Assembly (NCBI GenBank): GCA_030595845.1
Contig: JAUVCL010000071.1
Coordinates: 1-9,756 of the forward strand
Direction: 5' to 3'
DNA from: Campylobacterota bacterium
GTDB lineage: Bacteria; Campylobacterota; Campylobacteria; Campylobacterales; Sulfurovaceae
Length of the DNA: 9,756 nt
Shown here: positions 1 through 7,592 of the stretch, in pieces
How the letters are laid out: each line of letters opens with the position of its first letter
How positions within the stretch are numbered: the first letter of the stretch is position 1
Made by a program: the position numbers and the translations under genes
The notes under the pieces: generated by a model
Seen by the model: the letters and a program-made list of their open reading frames with translations, nothing else
The model's database searches: none
Told to the model about the DNA's origin: nothing

Positions 1-225
1 AAGCGGTGAGCGAATAGAATAATACGCCCAGGTTCCTCGTCTTTCAACACGTAAGAAACCTGCTTCTTTTAAGATCTTTAGATGTCGTGAGAGTCGTGAT
101 TGGATCATATCAAGAGAGGTTTGAAGGTCGCAGACGCACAGATCACCATGTGTGTCTAAAAAACGTAATATGAGCACTCTGGTCTCATCGTTAAGGGCTG
201 AAACTGTTTTTAAAAAGATATCCAT
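1..225 (-). CDS. arsR: ArsR-family arsenic-responsive repressor (3' end beyond window)
   Basis: Reading leftwards from an ATG at 225-223, 75 codons stay open to the window edge, so only the C-terminal part is missing. The product is a winged-helix repressor of the ArsR/SmtB family, which releases DNA when it binds As(III). The metal-site motif LCVCDL is present with Cys30 and Cys32, matching Cys32 and Cys34 of E. coli ArsR. The third cysteine of the E. coli site (CDLC) is Gln35 here, and that ligand is known to be dispensable. The recognition helix region reads SRLSRHLKILKEAGFL (about residues 43-58), followed by the wing RRGTWAYYSI. No strong ribosome binding site is seen; the frame upstream of this ATG has no other good start. 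It is divergent from arsB and shares its operator region, so it very likely represses both itself and arsB. Confidence 0.93.
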   Translation of the reverse strand, partial: MDIFLKTVSALNDETRVLILRFLDTHGDLCVCDLQTSLDMIQSRLSRHLKILKEAGFLRVERRGTWAYYSIRSPL

Positions 226-276
226 ATCTACGTCACTTTTATTTGATTTAGGGTTATTAGATGTGCCCTTTAATGA

Positions 277-304
277 AGTATAACGAAACTAAGATATATA
301 TCAA
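277..304 (-). promoter_or_regulatory. Predicted sigma-70-type promoter of arsR
   Basis: On the minus strand a -35-like TTGATA (304-299) and a -10-like TATACT (282-277) are 16 bases apart. Transcription would start near 270, giving a leader of about 45 bases before the arsR ATG. The -35 box lies inside the left half of the palindrome at 298-317, so repressor binding would block it. The assignment rests on consensus match only. Confidence 0.5.
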
Positions 305-317
305 GATATATTGATAT
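298..317. promoter_or_regulatory. Palindromic operator between arsR and arsB
   Basis: ATATCAA (298-304) and TTGATAT (311-317) are exact reverse complements separated by six bases. The central ATAT also pairs, so the 20-bp site has a single mismatched pair. The core has the form ATCAA-N6-TTGAT, the shape expected for an ArsR-family dimer site. It covers the arsR -35 box and lies just upstream of the probable arsB -10 box, which suggests one site represses both divergent genes. A further ATCAAG half-site occurs at 335-340. The role is inferred from position and symmetry. Confidence 0.6.
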
Positions 318-325
318 TCTTCCGA

Positions 326-331
326 TATACT
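326..331 (+). promoter_or_regulatory. Possible -10 box of arsB
   Basis: TATACT lies 29 bases before the arsB ATG, close to the expected distance. No good -35 box is found 16-18 bases upstream; that position falls within the palindromic operator. The AT-rich spacing would be ordinary for Campylobacterota promoters, which often have a poor -35. This is a weak call. Confidence 0.35.
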
Positions 332-359
332 TTTATCAAGAATAGACAAAGGAATAGAA

Positions 360-1622
360 ATGATTCTCGCATTTAGCGTATTTTTAACGACACTCGTATT
401 TGTAATATGGCAACCCAAAGGCTTACAGATTGGAACAACAGCAGTTATTGGAGCTATTGTCGCATTGACCTTAGGTGTAGTTGATTTTGATGATGTGATC
501 ACGGTCACAAATATCGTATGGGATGCAACATTGGCTTTTATCGGTATTATCATCCTTTCAATGGTTCTCGATGAGATAGGCTTTTTTGAGTGGGCAGCGA
601 TCAAGATGGCGAAACTAAGTAAAGGAAGCGGAAATAAGATGTTTGTATACATTTTACTGCTTGGTGCATTGGTCGCAGCATTTTTTGCCAATGACGGTGC
701 CGCACTGATCTTAACACCTATTTTATTGGCAAAAATGAAATATCTCAAAATGAAACCACTGCCTATTTTTGCTTTTTTAATGGCCGGTGGGTTTATTGGG
801 GACAGTGCATCCAACCCATTGGTTATCTCAAACTTGACAAACATTGTTACGGCAGGTTATTTTGATATAGGTTTTGTGGAGTATGCTAAAAATATGTTCT
901 TACCCAATCTTTTGAGCATCTTTGCTTCTATAGTTGTATTGTGGATCTATTTTAGAAAAGACATTCCTTTATCAGTAGATGTTGACTTGTTGCCTGAAGC
1001 CTCTTCTGTCATTAAGAACCAGACCATGTTTAAGCTAAGCTGGTTTTTTTTGGTATTTTTAATGATAGGGTATTTTATAGGGGACTATTATGATCTTCCT
1101 ATTTCACTTTTTGCTTTAGGCGGTGCTCTGATATTTTTGGCTATTGCCAACCATTATAAAGCTGTGAAACCTATGGTGACTATGAAAGCTGCACCATGGC
1201 AGGTTGTTTGGTTCAGTATAGGGCTTTATATTGTAGTCTATGGTCTAAAAAATGCCGGTCTTACTGATATTGTTGCTTCCTGGATCGAAATGCTTACACA
1301 TCAAGGTGAGGCAGTTGCCATCATCGGTACGGGCTTCCTCGCTGCGATCATCTCTTCCATCATGAACAATATGCCAACCATTATGATCATGGATATTGCT
1401 ATTGATCAGGTGGGCTATGCTGGAAATGAAGCGTTAGTGTATGCAAATATCTTAGGTTCAAACCTAGGACCAAAAATGACACCGATAGGTTCATTAGCGA
1501 CACTGCTTTGGCTTCATGTCCTTGCACAAAAAGGGGTCAAGATAGGTTGGGGTGAGTATATGAAAGTAGGGCTTGTCATAACCCCACCTGTACTGCTTGT
1601 AGCGCTATTGGGTCTACTATAA
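360..1622 (+). CDS. arsB: ArsB arsenite efflux permease
   Basis: The 420-residue product is an inner-membrane arsenite/antimonite exporter of the ArsB type; E. coli ArsB has 429 residues and closely similar blocks. These include IWQPKGL near residue 18, VWDATLAFIGIIILSMVLDE (about 53-72), FFANDGAALILTP (about 108-120), SSIMNNMPT (about 335-343) and LGPKMTPIGSLATLLWLHVL near the C-terminus. Hydrophobic segments run throughout, consistent with the family's roughly 12 membrane helices. ArsB works alone on membrane potential or with the ArsA ATPase; no arsA is in the window. The ATG at 360 is preceded by AAAGGAA (348-354), a suitable ribosome binding site. It is the divergent partner of arsR and is probably de-repressed by arsenite. 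A diverged copy of its last 23 or so codons is found at 7476-7544. The family call is firm and distinguishes it from Acr3, whose sequence is unrelated. Confidence 0.96.
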   Translation: MILAFSVFLTTLVFVIWQPKGLQIGTTAVIGAIVALTLGVVDFDDVITVTNIVWDATLAFIGIIILSMVLDEIGFFEWAAIKMAKLSKGSGNKMFVYILLLGALVAAFFANDGAALILTPILLAKMKYLKMKPLPIFAFLMAGGFIGDSASNPLVISNLTNIVTAGYFDIGFVEYAKNMFLPNLLSIFASIVVLWIYFRKDIPLSVDVDLLPEASSVIKNQTMFKLSWFFLVFLMIGYFIGDYYDLPISLFALGGALIFLAIANHYKAVKPMVTMKAAPWQVVWFSIGLYIVVYGLKNAGLTDIVASWIEMLTHQGEAVAIIGTGFLAAIISSIMNNMPTIMIMDIAIDQVGYAGNEALVYANILGSNLGPKMTPIGSLATLLWLHVLAQKGVKIGWGEYMKVGLVITPPVLLVALLGLL

Positions 1623-1631
1623 ATGAGTTAC

Positions 1632-1668
1632 AGAAACCTTAAAATTTCATATTTTTTATAAGGTTTCT
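1632..1668. terminator. Inverted repeat after arsB, possible terminator
   Basis: AGAAACCTTA (1632-1641) and TAAGGTTTCT (1659-1668) form a perfect 10-bp stem with a 17-base AT-rich loop. It starts 10 bases after the arsB stop. The downstream bases on the plus strand are A-rich rather than T-rich, so it is not a classical intrinsic terminator; it may instead stabilise the 3' end of the mRNA or end transcription inefficiently. Confidence 0.4.
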
Positions 1669-1762
1669 AAAGTAAAAAAACACGTTTCTTTTTGAATTAT
1701 ATGAATCTTTGATAGGTTTAATCATTACTGTATTTAAGCCTAATTTAGTTAAAATTTTTTAT

Positions 1763-1779
1763 TGACCGACAGTCAGTCA
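1763..1779. promoter_or_regulatory. Operator of the TetR-family regulator
   Basis: TGACCGAC and GTCAGTCA flank a central A and form a 17-bp palindrome with one mismatched pair. It ends 12 bases before the regulator's ATG at 1792. TGAC/GTCA-rich palindromes in this position are typical autoregulatory sites of TetR/AcrR regulators. A TAAAAT hexamer at 1750-1755 could be the -10 box, placing the operator over the transcription start, but no convincing -35 is seen. Binding here would repress the regulator and the whole efflux operon together. Confidence 0.65.
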
Positions 1780-1791
1780 TGAAGGATATTG

Positions 1792-2391
1792 ATGGCAATT
1801 GTAGTAGATAAAGAGAAGAAACGTACAGATATCGCATGTGCCTGTAAAGAGATTTTATTGGAGTATGGGATTAAGAATTTAACCATCTCACAGATAGCAA
1901 AGACCGCAGGCATAGGAAAAGGTACAGTGTATGAATATTTCAAAAACAAAGAAGATATTGTTTTTGAAATTATAACAACGTTTATTACAGAGCATGAAAA
2001 AGAGCTAAATAATATTGTAAATTTAGACATAAGTACAAAAGAGAAATTTTTTCATTTTTTCTATCATATGCATAAGGCAAACAACAGCCATCAACAGCTC
2101 AATATCTATAGAGAGTTTTTAGCTATCTCTATGACCACAGGTACACAAGAGATGATTGATTTCAGTACCGCATGTAGAGAGAGATTTACCAATATATTAC
2201 ATCAAATCACCCAAGAAGGCATTGATAAAGGTGAGATTCGAGAAGAGGCACAAGGTATAGTCAGTGCTTTGATTACTTTCGAACTGGGGCTTATTATTGA
2301 GGTACATACAGCAGCACGTAATCCTAAAGAAGACATTGAAACTTTTCTAAATTCTTTGTTCTTATTACTTGAAAAAAAGGAAAAAAAGTGA
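1792..2391 (+). CDS. TetR/AcrR-family repressor of the efflux operon
   Basis: This 199-residue protein has the size and layout of a TetR-family regulator. The N-terminal DNA-binding domain covers about residues 8-55, with the helix-turn-helix LTISQIAKTAGIGKGTVYEYF at about 30-50, the best conserved segment of the family. The rest is a helical ligand-binding and dimer domain without a recognisable ligand signature. The ATG at 1792 is chosen because AAGGA (1782-1786) lies five bases upstream; an in-frame TTG at 1789 would sit too close to that site. The stop codon overlaps the GTG of the outer-membrane gene (GTGA), so the regulator is the first gene of the operon it most likely controls. It presumably binds the palindrome at 1763-1779 and is released by a pump substrate; the ligand is unknown. 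Confidence 0.9.
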   Translation: MAIVVDKEKKRTDIACACKEILLEYGIKNLTISQIAKTAGIGKGTVYEYFKNKEDIVFEIITTFITEHEKELNNIVNLDISTKEKFFHFFYHMHKANNSHQQLNIYREFLAISMTTGTQEMIDFSTACRERFTNILHQITQEGIDKGEIREEAQGIVSALITFELGLIIEVHTAARNPKEDIETFLNSLFLLLEKKEKK

Positions 2392-3623
2392 GAATATTAC
2401 TCGTATTGATTTTGCCTTTATATCTGTTTTCTCAAAGTGTGAGTTTAAAAACATTAATTCACCATGCGGGGAAAAGCAATGAGCTTATAGAAGCAAAACA
2501 AATTAACATAAAATCAAAACAACAAGAGGTTGAAGCAGCCCAAAGTGCTTACTGGCCAACACTAGACATTGGAGCAAGTCATAGTTATGTCTCGCCTAAT
2601 AGCATAGTAAGTCCAGGACAGGTTTCCTTTGCCTATGCAGCACTCAGTGTAGACCTTTATGATGGAGGAAGGAAAGATGCTTTACTTCGTGGAAAAGACT
2701 TTGAACTTGAAGCTTCACAGTTTGAAAAGATTGCTTTTGAGAAGAGCATCACACTTGAAATAGTACGTCACTACTATGGCATACAAAAACTCAAAGCAAC
2801 ACTTTCTGCCCTAAATGAGCGTTCTGTTGAACTCAAAGAGCAGATAAAGCGTGTAAAGAAGTTTATAGCAGCAGAACTTGCAACACAAGAAGAGGTAGAT
2901 AAGCTTCAATCTGTCTATGATAACAATGATTACACCATTGAAAACACCAAACTTCTTCTAGTCACAAGTGAAGAAAACCTGCAGTTACTCAGTGGTTTAT
3001 CTGCTAAACATTTAAAAAGTAACCATTTTGTAGAACCCAAAAACATACATTTTGAAGTATTTGAAAATACCAAGATACTCCAAGCCAATGCCAATGCAGT
3101 AGGAGAAGCTTCTCATGCCATAGATGCAGGCTATAGACCTCAAGTTAATTTATCAGATACCTACAATAAATCACACTATGATGACACGATTACCGGGGGA
3201 GACAGTTTTTTGATAGACAATCAAAATAAACTGATGATCTCTGTCAATATGCGAATCTTTGACAATGGAAGAATGGACAAAGAGAGTGAAGCCGTGAAGT
3301 ACAAAAAACTGGCACTACAATCTCAAATAGCTTATGCAAAAAAAGAGCAAAAGATGAACTTTAGACTTTCTAACAAAAGTTTACAAACCACACGTACCAA
3401 ACTTAAAAGTGCAAACAGTGCTTTACGCGCAGCTACAAGTACCTACAGCGTACTTAAACAGAAGTTTGAAGTAGGCTTGGTAGACAACATTGCCTTCCTT
3501 GATGCCCTCACACAAAAAACACTGGCACAAGCTCGTTATAAAGGGACCATTTATGATTATGAGATAGATAAATCTATCTATTACTATTATGCAGGGAAAG
3601 ACCCTAAGGAGTTTATACGATGA
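2388..3623 (+). CDS. TolC-family outer-membrane efflux channel
   Basis: The 411-residue product is an outer-membrane efflux protein that would form the trimeric exit duct of the tripartite pump. A signal peptide is clear (MRILLVLILPLYLFS, cleavage probably around residues 15-17); no lipobox cysteine is present, so it is not lipidated. Two structural repeats can be seen. Each has a strand-forming segment ending in an aromatic-Asp-Gly-Arg type turn (LYDGGR at 90-95, IFDNGR at 290-295) followed by a long charged helical hairpin (about 96-210 and 296-385). The start is GTG, supported by AAGGA (2377-2381) and by the signal peptide beginning directly after it. It overlaps the regulator's stop by four bases and the adaptor's start by four (ATGA), indicating translational coupling. 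The family call is firm; the substrate is unknown. Confidence 0.92.
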   Translation: MRILLVLILPLYLFSQSVSLKTLIHHAGKSNELIEAKQINIKSKQQEVEAAQSAYWPTLDIGASHSYVSPNSIVSPGQVSFAYAALSVDLYDGGRKDALLRGKDFELEASQFEKIAFEKSITLEIVRHYYGIQKLKATLSALNERSVELKEQIKRVKKFIAAELATQEEVDKLQSVYDNNDYTIENTKLLLVTSEENLQLLSGLSAKHLKSNHFVEPKNIHFEVFENTKILQANANAVGEASHAIDAGYRPQVNLSDTYNKSHYDDTITGGDSFLIDNQNKLMISVNMRIFDNGRMDKESEAVKYKKLALQSQIAYAKKEQKMNFRLSNKSLQTTRTKLKSANSALRAATSTYSVLKQKFEVGLVDNIAFLDALTQKTLAQARYKGTIYDYEIDKSIYYYYAGKDPKEFIR

Positions 3624-4324
3624 ACAAAATAATTTTAGGATTAATGCTAGTAACATTTACTTTACATGCTGAAGAGATCTATGCAACATTTAATGTACAA
3701 GCAGACAAGAATGCCAAGTTGGCATTTAGCAGTAGTGGCATCATAGGGGATGTTTTAGTCGATGTAACCAGCGAGGTCAAAAAAAATGAAGTCTTGGCAA
3801 ATTTACAAAATGAGGACTTAAAAGCCCAACTAAACATTACACAAACAGCACTTAAGTATGCAAAGTATGACTATGACAGACAACTCAAAGTACAAAACAT
3901 CATCGATAAAGCAAAATTTGACCAGTTTGCTTTCAAATATGAAAATGCAAAAGCACAACTGGCATTTCAGCAAGCCATGCTAGATAAAACCAGTCTCAAA
4001 GCACCTTTTGATGGGGTTATTTATGAAAAAGCCATAGAAGTAGGTGATGTGGTGAGTGGGCAAATGATTACGACTGTATTTAAGATACAGAGTAAACACA
4101 GTCGAAAGCTTATCTTGGAGTTTGATCAAAAGTATCATCAGTCTATCAAAATAGGAGATACTTTTAAGTATAAAGTTGATGGTGATACTGAAAAATATGA
4201 GGGTAAAATATCTAAAATTTATCCTTATGCAAATACTAAAACAAGAAAAATAAAAGCAGAAGTGATATCAAAAGACTTTGTTGTTGGATTATTTGGTGAT
4301 GGCTATATCACTACCCAAGAGTAG
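3620..4324 (+). CDS. RND efflux periplasmic adaptor (membrane fusion protein), short form
   Basis: This 234-residue protein bridges the inner-membrane pump and the TolC-like channel. It has an N-terminal signal peptide (residues 1-17, ending TLHA) without a lipobox cysteine. The two half-motifs of the lipoyl-like domain are at about 36-65 and 125-150, the second containing LKAPFDGVI, the family hallmark. Between them, about 66-122 forms the coiled-coil hairpin. A beta-barrel part follows (about 155-230). At 234 residues it is much shorter than AcrA-type adaptors of nearly 400 and appears to lack most of the membrane-proximal domain; the frame is intact, so this looks like a natural compact form. 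The ATG overlaps the upstream stop codon, and the pump gene begins 11 bases after its own stop. Confidence 0.9.
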   Translation: MNKIILGLMLVTFTLHAEEIYATFNVQADKNAKLAFSSSGIIGDVLVDVTSEVKKNEVLANLQNEDLKAQLNITQTALKYAKYDYDRQLKVQNIIDKAKFDQFAFKYENAKAQLAFQQAMLDKTSLKAPFDGVIYEKAIEVGDVVSGQMITTVFKIQSKHSRKLILEFDQKYHQSIKIGDTFKYKVDGDTEKYEGKISKIYPYANTKTRKIKAEVISKDFVVGLFGDGYITTQE

Positions 4325-4335
4325 GTAGGTGAACT

Positions 4336-7300
4336 ATGTATAAATTTGCAATAAATAAACCTATTACCACACTGATGGGGGTACTAACCTTCATTGTGTT
4401 TGGGCTGATGGCATATAAGACTATGCCTGTAAACCTATTTCCAAATGTTGACTTTCCTGTTGTTACCATACAGACAGCATACCCCGGAGCAGATGCAAGT
4501 ACAGTAGAAACAAAAGTTACCGACAAGCTTGAAGAAGCAGTAAGTGGCATAGATGGTATAGATAAACTCATGTCTACCAGTTATGAAGGCTTTTCAGTAG
4601 TCACAGTACAGTTTGAACTCTTTAAAGACTTAGATGAAGCAACCAACGATGTAAGAGATAAGATAGGCTCCCTTGTTCTCCCTCGCGCGGTAGAAAAACC
4701 TATTGTAAAAAAGCTAGGAACTGGTGGAGGGGTTATAAATCTTTTTATAGCCACTAAGACGGGTGATACCATCAAACTTATGAGACTGGCAGATGAGAAA
4801 ATAAAACCCAAACTACAAAGAATTAAAGGGGTAGGGGAAATCAATATTGTCGGATACCAAGACAGAGAGATACGCATCTTTGCAGACCCATTTTTACTGA
4901 ACAAATATGGACTTACGACACTTGACCTACAACAAATAGTAGCTTCTCAAAATGTCAAACAGGGTGCAGGTAAACTCATTAATGAGAATCAAGAGATTAT
5001 TTTAAAAGCGAAGTCTGATGCCTCATCTGTAGTTGAGCTTGAAAACATACTCATAAAGCCCGGAGTGAAACTTAAAGACATTGCCATTGTGAAAGATGGA
5101 CTGAGTGATGCTACAAGTTTTTCATCTTATAACGGCAATCAAGGTGTGATGCTAGAAGTCAAAAAGATCTCAGGTGAAAATGTTTTAAATATCATTAAAG
5201 CAGTGAAAGAAACTATGCCAAGACTCACTCAAATAGCTGGTAAAAACTACGATATGCAACTGCTTCAAGATCAATCAGACAAGATTATGGTCAACATTAA
5301 CAACGTGACCTTTGACCTTATTTATGGGGCTATTTTAGCCATTCTTATTGTCTTTTTCTTTTTGAGAAACTTTACAGCTACGATTGTATCAGCCTTGGCT
5401 ATTCCTACTTCGATTATTGGTACGTTTGCTATTATTGACTGGATGGGATATGACCTTAACAAACTAACACTTATAGGGCTAACACTGGCTATAGGTATTT
5501 TTATTGATGATGCCATTGTTGTGATTGAAAACATTACAAAAAAGATGGAAGAAGGTTTGGGTGCTTTTGAAGCTTCTTTTGAAGGTATCAAAGAGGTAGC
5601 ATTTTCTATACTTGCCATCTCTTCTGTACTTTTGGCAGTGTTTATCCCTGTAGCATTTATGGATGGTATTGTGGGGATGTTTTTTAACTCCTTTGCTATG
5701 ACGGTGGCTGCGGGAATTGTTATCTCATATTTTGTTGCGGTGATGTTCATACCTACGGTTGGAGCAAGAGTGTTAAATGCAAAACAGAGTAAGTTTTACC
5801 ATATGACAGAACCATTTTTTGTAGGCATAGACAAAGCCTATGTATGGTTGCTCAAACCTCTCATTAGGTTTAAGACACTTACGATATTGGCTACGGTTGG
5901 GCTGCTTGTAGCATCGTTCTCACTTAAGGTAGGTATGGAGTTCATACCTATGGAAGACAACAGTGAGTTTCAAGTTTTCATCAAAGCACCTGTAGGGACA
6001 AACATCGCCAACATGAGAAAAACTGTTGAGCCACTACTTAAACAAATAGAAGATGATACGCATGTAGAGTATTCTGTTTTGTCCATAGGATATAATGCTG
6101 CCAATGAGATACATAAAGCTAAGATCTATGCAAAACTTACACCTGTCGCACAAAGAAAAGGTGTATCACAAGAGCAGATTGTACAAAAATATAGAGATAT
6201 CTTTAAATCAGTCAAAGGTTTTGTCATCACTGTTGAAGATCTGCCACCGTTTGACACGGGTGCGAGTAATGCTCCTGTTCAGATAGTCGTTACAGGTGAT
6301 GACTTAGATGTCTTGGAAAAAACAACCACAAAGCTCATGGCGTTTCTTGAAAAGACCAAAGGTGCTGTGAGTATAGACAGAGATTATGAGAGTGGAAAGC
6401 CTGAAGTGCAGATAAACATCATAAGACAAAATGCCCAAGTAGCAGGTGTTAGTGCCAATGACATTGCTGCGATGCTTGGGAGTGCTTACTCAAGTGACAT
6501 ACCTGTCTCATATTATGAAGAGAAAGGAAGACAGTTTGACATTACGTTGAGATTTGACGATAAATATAGAAAATCCATCGAAGATATAAAAAGACTTCAA
6601 GTACGAAGTTCTAATGGTGAATTTGTCTCATTAGAAGGTCTTGTTACGTTTGAAGAGACTGCAAACATTGCGTCTATTAACCGTTTTGACAGAGAGAGAA
6701 AAGTGATGGTAACCTCAGGCATCTTTGGTGAGAGTTTAAATGTCGTTATGGTGAAGATAGAAGAAGAGATGAAAGAGTTACTACCAGAGGGTTATAATTA
6801 CAGATTTACAGGTGATGTCGAAAACATGCAAGATACCAATGCCGCCTTTGCAGGAGCCATCATATTAGCGGTCATCCTCATATACTTGATATTAGCTGCA
6901 CTCTATGAGTCACTCATACAACCGCTTATCATCATGGTTTCTATGCCTCTATCGTTTACTGGTGTGATGGTGGCACTCTACCTCACTGGTAATAACTTTA
7001 GTTTGTTTGTCATGATAGGCATCATACTCTTGCTTGGTATGGTAGGTAAAAATGCCATCTTGGTAGTAGACTTTGCGAACGAAGCAGTCAAAAAAGGTAA
7101 AAGTGTAGATGAAGCTTTACTCGAAGCAGGAGAAAAAAGACTAAGACCCATCCTCATGACAACATTCGCCATGATAGGTGCCATGCTACCACTAGCCTTT
7201 GGTGGTGGAGCAGGGTCAGAGTCAAATGCACCCATGGCACTAGCCATCATAGGTGGACTTGTAAGCTCAACTATACTTACACTTTTGGTTGTACCTGCCA

Positions 7301-7368
7301 TTTATAAATTTATGTACCCCCTAGACAGATGGTTAAGAAATTTTTATGAGAAGGGTGAGGTGAAGTAA
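4336..7368 (+). CDS. HAE1-type RND multidrug efflux pump, inner-membrane subunit
   Basis: At 1010 residues this has the full length of an AcrB-like proton-driven transporter (about 1030-1050). The N-terminus has membrane helix 1 (about 10-28) followed by the family block PVNLFPNVDFPVV. A large periplasmic porter region ends near 325, then helices 2-6 follow. The helix-4 motif GIFIDDAIVVIENI holds Asp391 and Asp392, equivalent to the proton-relay pair Asp407/Asp408 of AcrB. The second half repeats the layout, and MVGKNAILVVDFANE in helix 10 holds Lys905, equivalent to AcrB Lys940. All key relay residues are present, so the pump should be active. The DD pair and overall layout fit the HAE1 drug/amphiphile class rather than the heavy-metal CusA class, so linkage to arsenic genes need not mean metal transport. 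AGGTGA (4327-4332) precedes the ATG. It is the last gene of the operon. Confidence 0.95.
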   Translation: MYKFAINKPITTLMGVLTFIVFGLMAYKTMPVNLFPNVDFPVVTIQTAYPGADASTVETKVTDKLEEAVSGIDGIDKLMSTSYEGFSVVTVQFELFKDLDEATNDVRDKIGSLVLPRAVEKPIVKKLGTGGGVINLFIATKTGDTIKLMRLADEKIKPKLQRIKGVGEINIVGYQDREIRIFADPFLLNKYGLTTLDLQQIVASQNVKQGAGKLINENQEIILKAKSDASSVVELENILIKPGVKLKDIAIVKDGLSDATSFSSYNGNQGVMLEVKKISGENVLNIIKAVKETMPRLTQIAGKNYDMQLLQDQSDKIMVNINNVTFDLIYGAILAILIVFFFLRNFTATIVSALAIPTSIIGTFAIIDWMGYDLNKLTLIGLTLAIGIFIDDAIVVIENITKKMEEGLGAFEASFEGIKEVAFSILAISSVLLAVFIPVAFMDGIVGMFFNSFAMTVAAGIVISYFVAVMFIPTVGARVLNAKQSKFYHMTEPFFVGIDKAYVWLLKPLIRFKTLTILATVGLLVASFSLKVGMEFIPMEDNSEFQVFIKAPVGTNIANMRKTVEPLLKQIEDDTHVEYSVLSIGYNAANEIHKAKIYAKLTPVAQRKGVSQEQIVQKYRDIFKSVKGFVITVEDLPPFDTGASNAPVQIVVTGDDLDVLEKTTTKLMAFLEKTKGAVSIDRDYESGKPEVQINIIRQNAQVAGVSANDIAAMLGSAYSSDIPVSYYEEKGRQFDITLRFDDKYRKSIEDIKRLQVRSSNGEFVSLEGLVTFEETANIASINRFDRERKVMVTSGIFGESLNVVMVKIEEEMKELLPEGYNYRFTGDVENMQDTNAAFAGAIILAVILIYLILAALYESLIQPLIIMVSMPLSFTGVMVALYLTGNNFSLFVMIGIILLLGMVGKNAILVVDFANEAVKKGKSVDEALLEAGEKRLRPILMTTFAMIGAMLPLAFGGGAGSESNAPMALAIIGGLVSSTILTLLVVPAIYKFMYPLDRWLRNFYEKGEVK

Positions 7369-7376
7369 TTGAATAT

Positions 7377-7405
7377 AAGATATCATAGAGTAAGTATGGT
7401 ATCTT
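7377..7405 (+). terminator. Weak hairpin after the pump gene
   Basis: AAGATATC (7377-7384) pairs with GGTATCTT (7398-7405) with one wobble pair, nine bases after the pump stop. Only TTT then T-poor sequence follows. It may contribute to 3' end formation of the efflux operon, but the stem is AT-rich and the call is tentative. Confidence 0.25.
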
Positions 7406-7439
7406 TAATGAAGTTCTTGGAACCTACTACATTAAAACT

Positions 7440-7458
7440 AACCAGGCTAATCCTGGTT
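7440..7458 (+). terminator. Hairpin, candidate terminator of the efflux operon
   Basis: AACCAGG and CCTGGTT form a perfect 7-bp stem with the loop CTAAT. It lies about 70 bases after the pump stop. The following bases (CACATTTCTG) give only a weak T tract, so termination could be partial, or the hairpin could be a small repeat unrelated to termination. Confidence 0.4.
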
Positions 7459-7475
7459 CACATTTCTGCAATTGT

Positions 7476-7544
7476 GGCTATATGAGGGTGGGGTTTGCTA
7501 TAACCCCACCAGTACTACTTGTAGCGCTATTGGGTCTATTATAA
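7476..7544 (+). pseudogene. Remnant of an arsB 3' end
   Basis: Read in frame, this stretch encodes GYMRVGFAITPPVLLVALLG then LL and a TAA stop, matching the last residues of the intact ArsB in this window (EYMKVGLVITPPVLLVALLG then LL and a stop). Over 67 bases (7479-7545 against 1557-1623) 58 are identical, and both end in TATAAA. Four of the nine differences are silent and the rest change three residues, so the fragment looks like the end of a related but already diverged arsB, not a fresh copy. No clear arsB similarity is seen upstream of about 7470, and there is no start codon context, so it is not a gene. It lies just after the efflux operon and marks a rearrangement endpoint. Confidence 0.8.
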
Positions 7545-7554
7545 ATTTTCTCTC

Positions 7555-7577
7555 GTTCCCATGCTTTGCGTGGGAAT
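7555..7577. repeat. REP-like palindrome
   Basis: TTCCCATGC (7556-7564) and GCGTGGGAA (7568-7576) form a 9-bp stem with one wobble pair and the loop TTT. The flanks read CTCG before and TGCAGATGC after. From memory, palindromes of this type (CGTTCCCA...TGGGAATGCA) are dispersed in many proteobacterial genomes, often linked to RAYT/TnpA-REP transposases; none is in this window. It starts about 10 bases after the arsB remnant's stop. Confidence 0.6.
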
Positions 7578-7592
7578 GCAGATGCAATATTA

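Noticed and set aside
257..844. A 195-codon minus-strand open frame opposite arsB
   Set aside because: It is antisense to the well-conserved arsB coding region and overlaps the arsR-arsB operator; the translation has no family features.
1789..1791. TTG as the start of the TetR regulator
   Set aside because: It would leave only two bases after the AAGGA site; the ATG at 1792 has normal spacing.
5322..5750. Minus-strand open frame opposite the RND pump gene, with similar ones at 4581-4904 and 6978-7301
   Set aside because: These lie antisense to conserved pump motifs and reflect codon bias of the sense gene.
4336..7368. Heavy-metal (CusA/CzcA-type) pump because of the arsenic neighbours
   Set aside because: The helix-4 motif with two adjacent aspartates and the general sequence fit the HAE1 drug-efflux class; no methionine-relay or metal motif is apparent.
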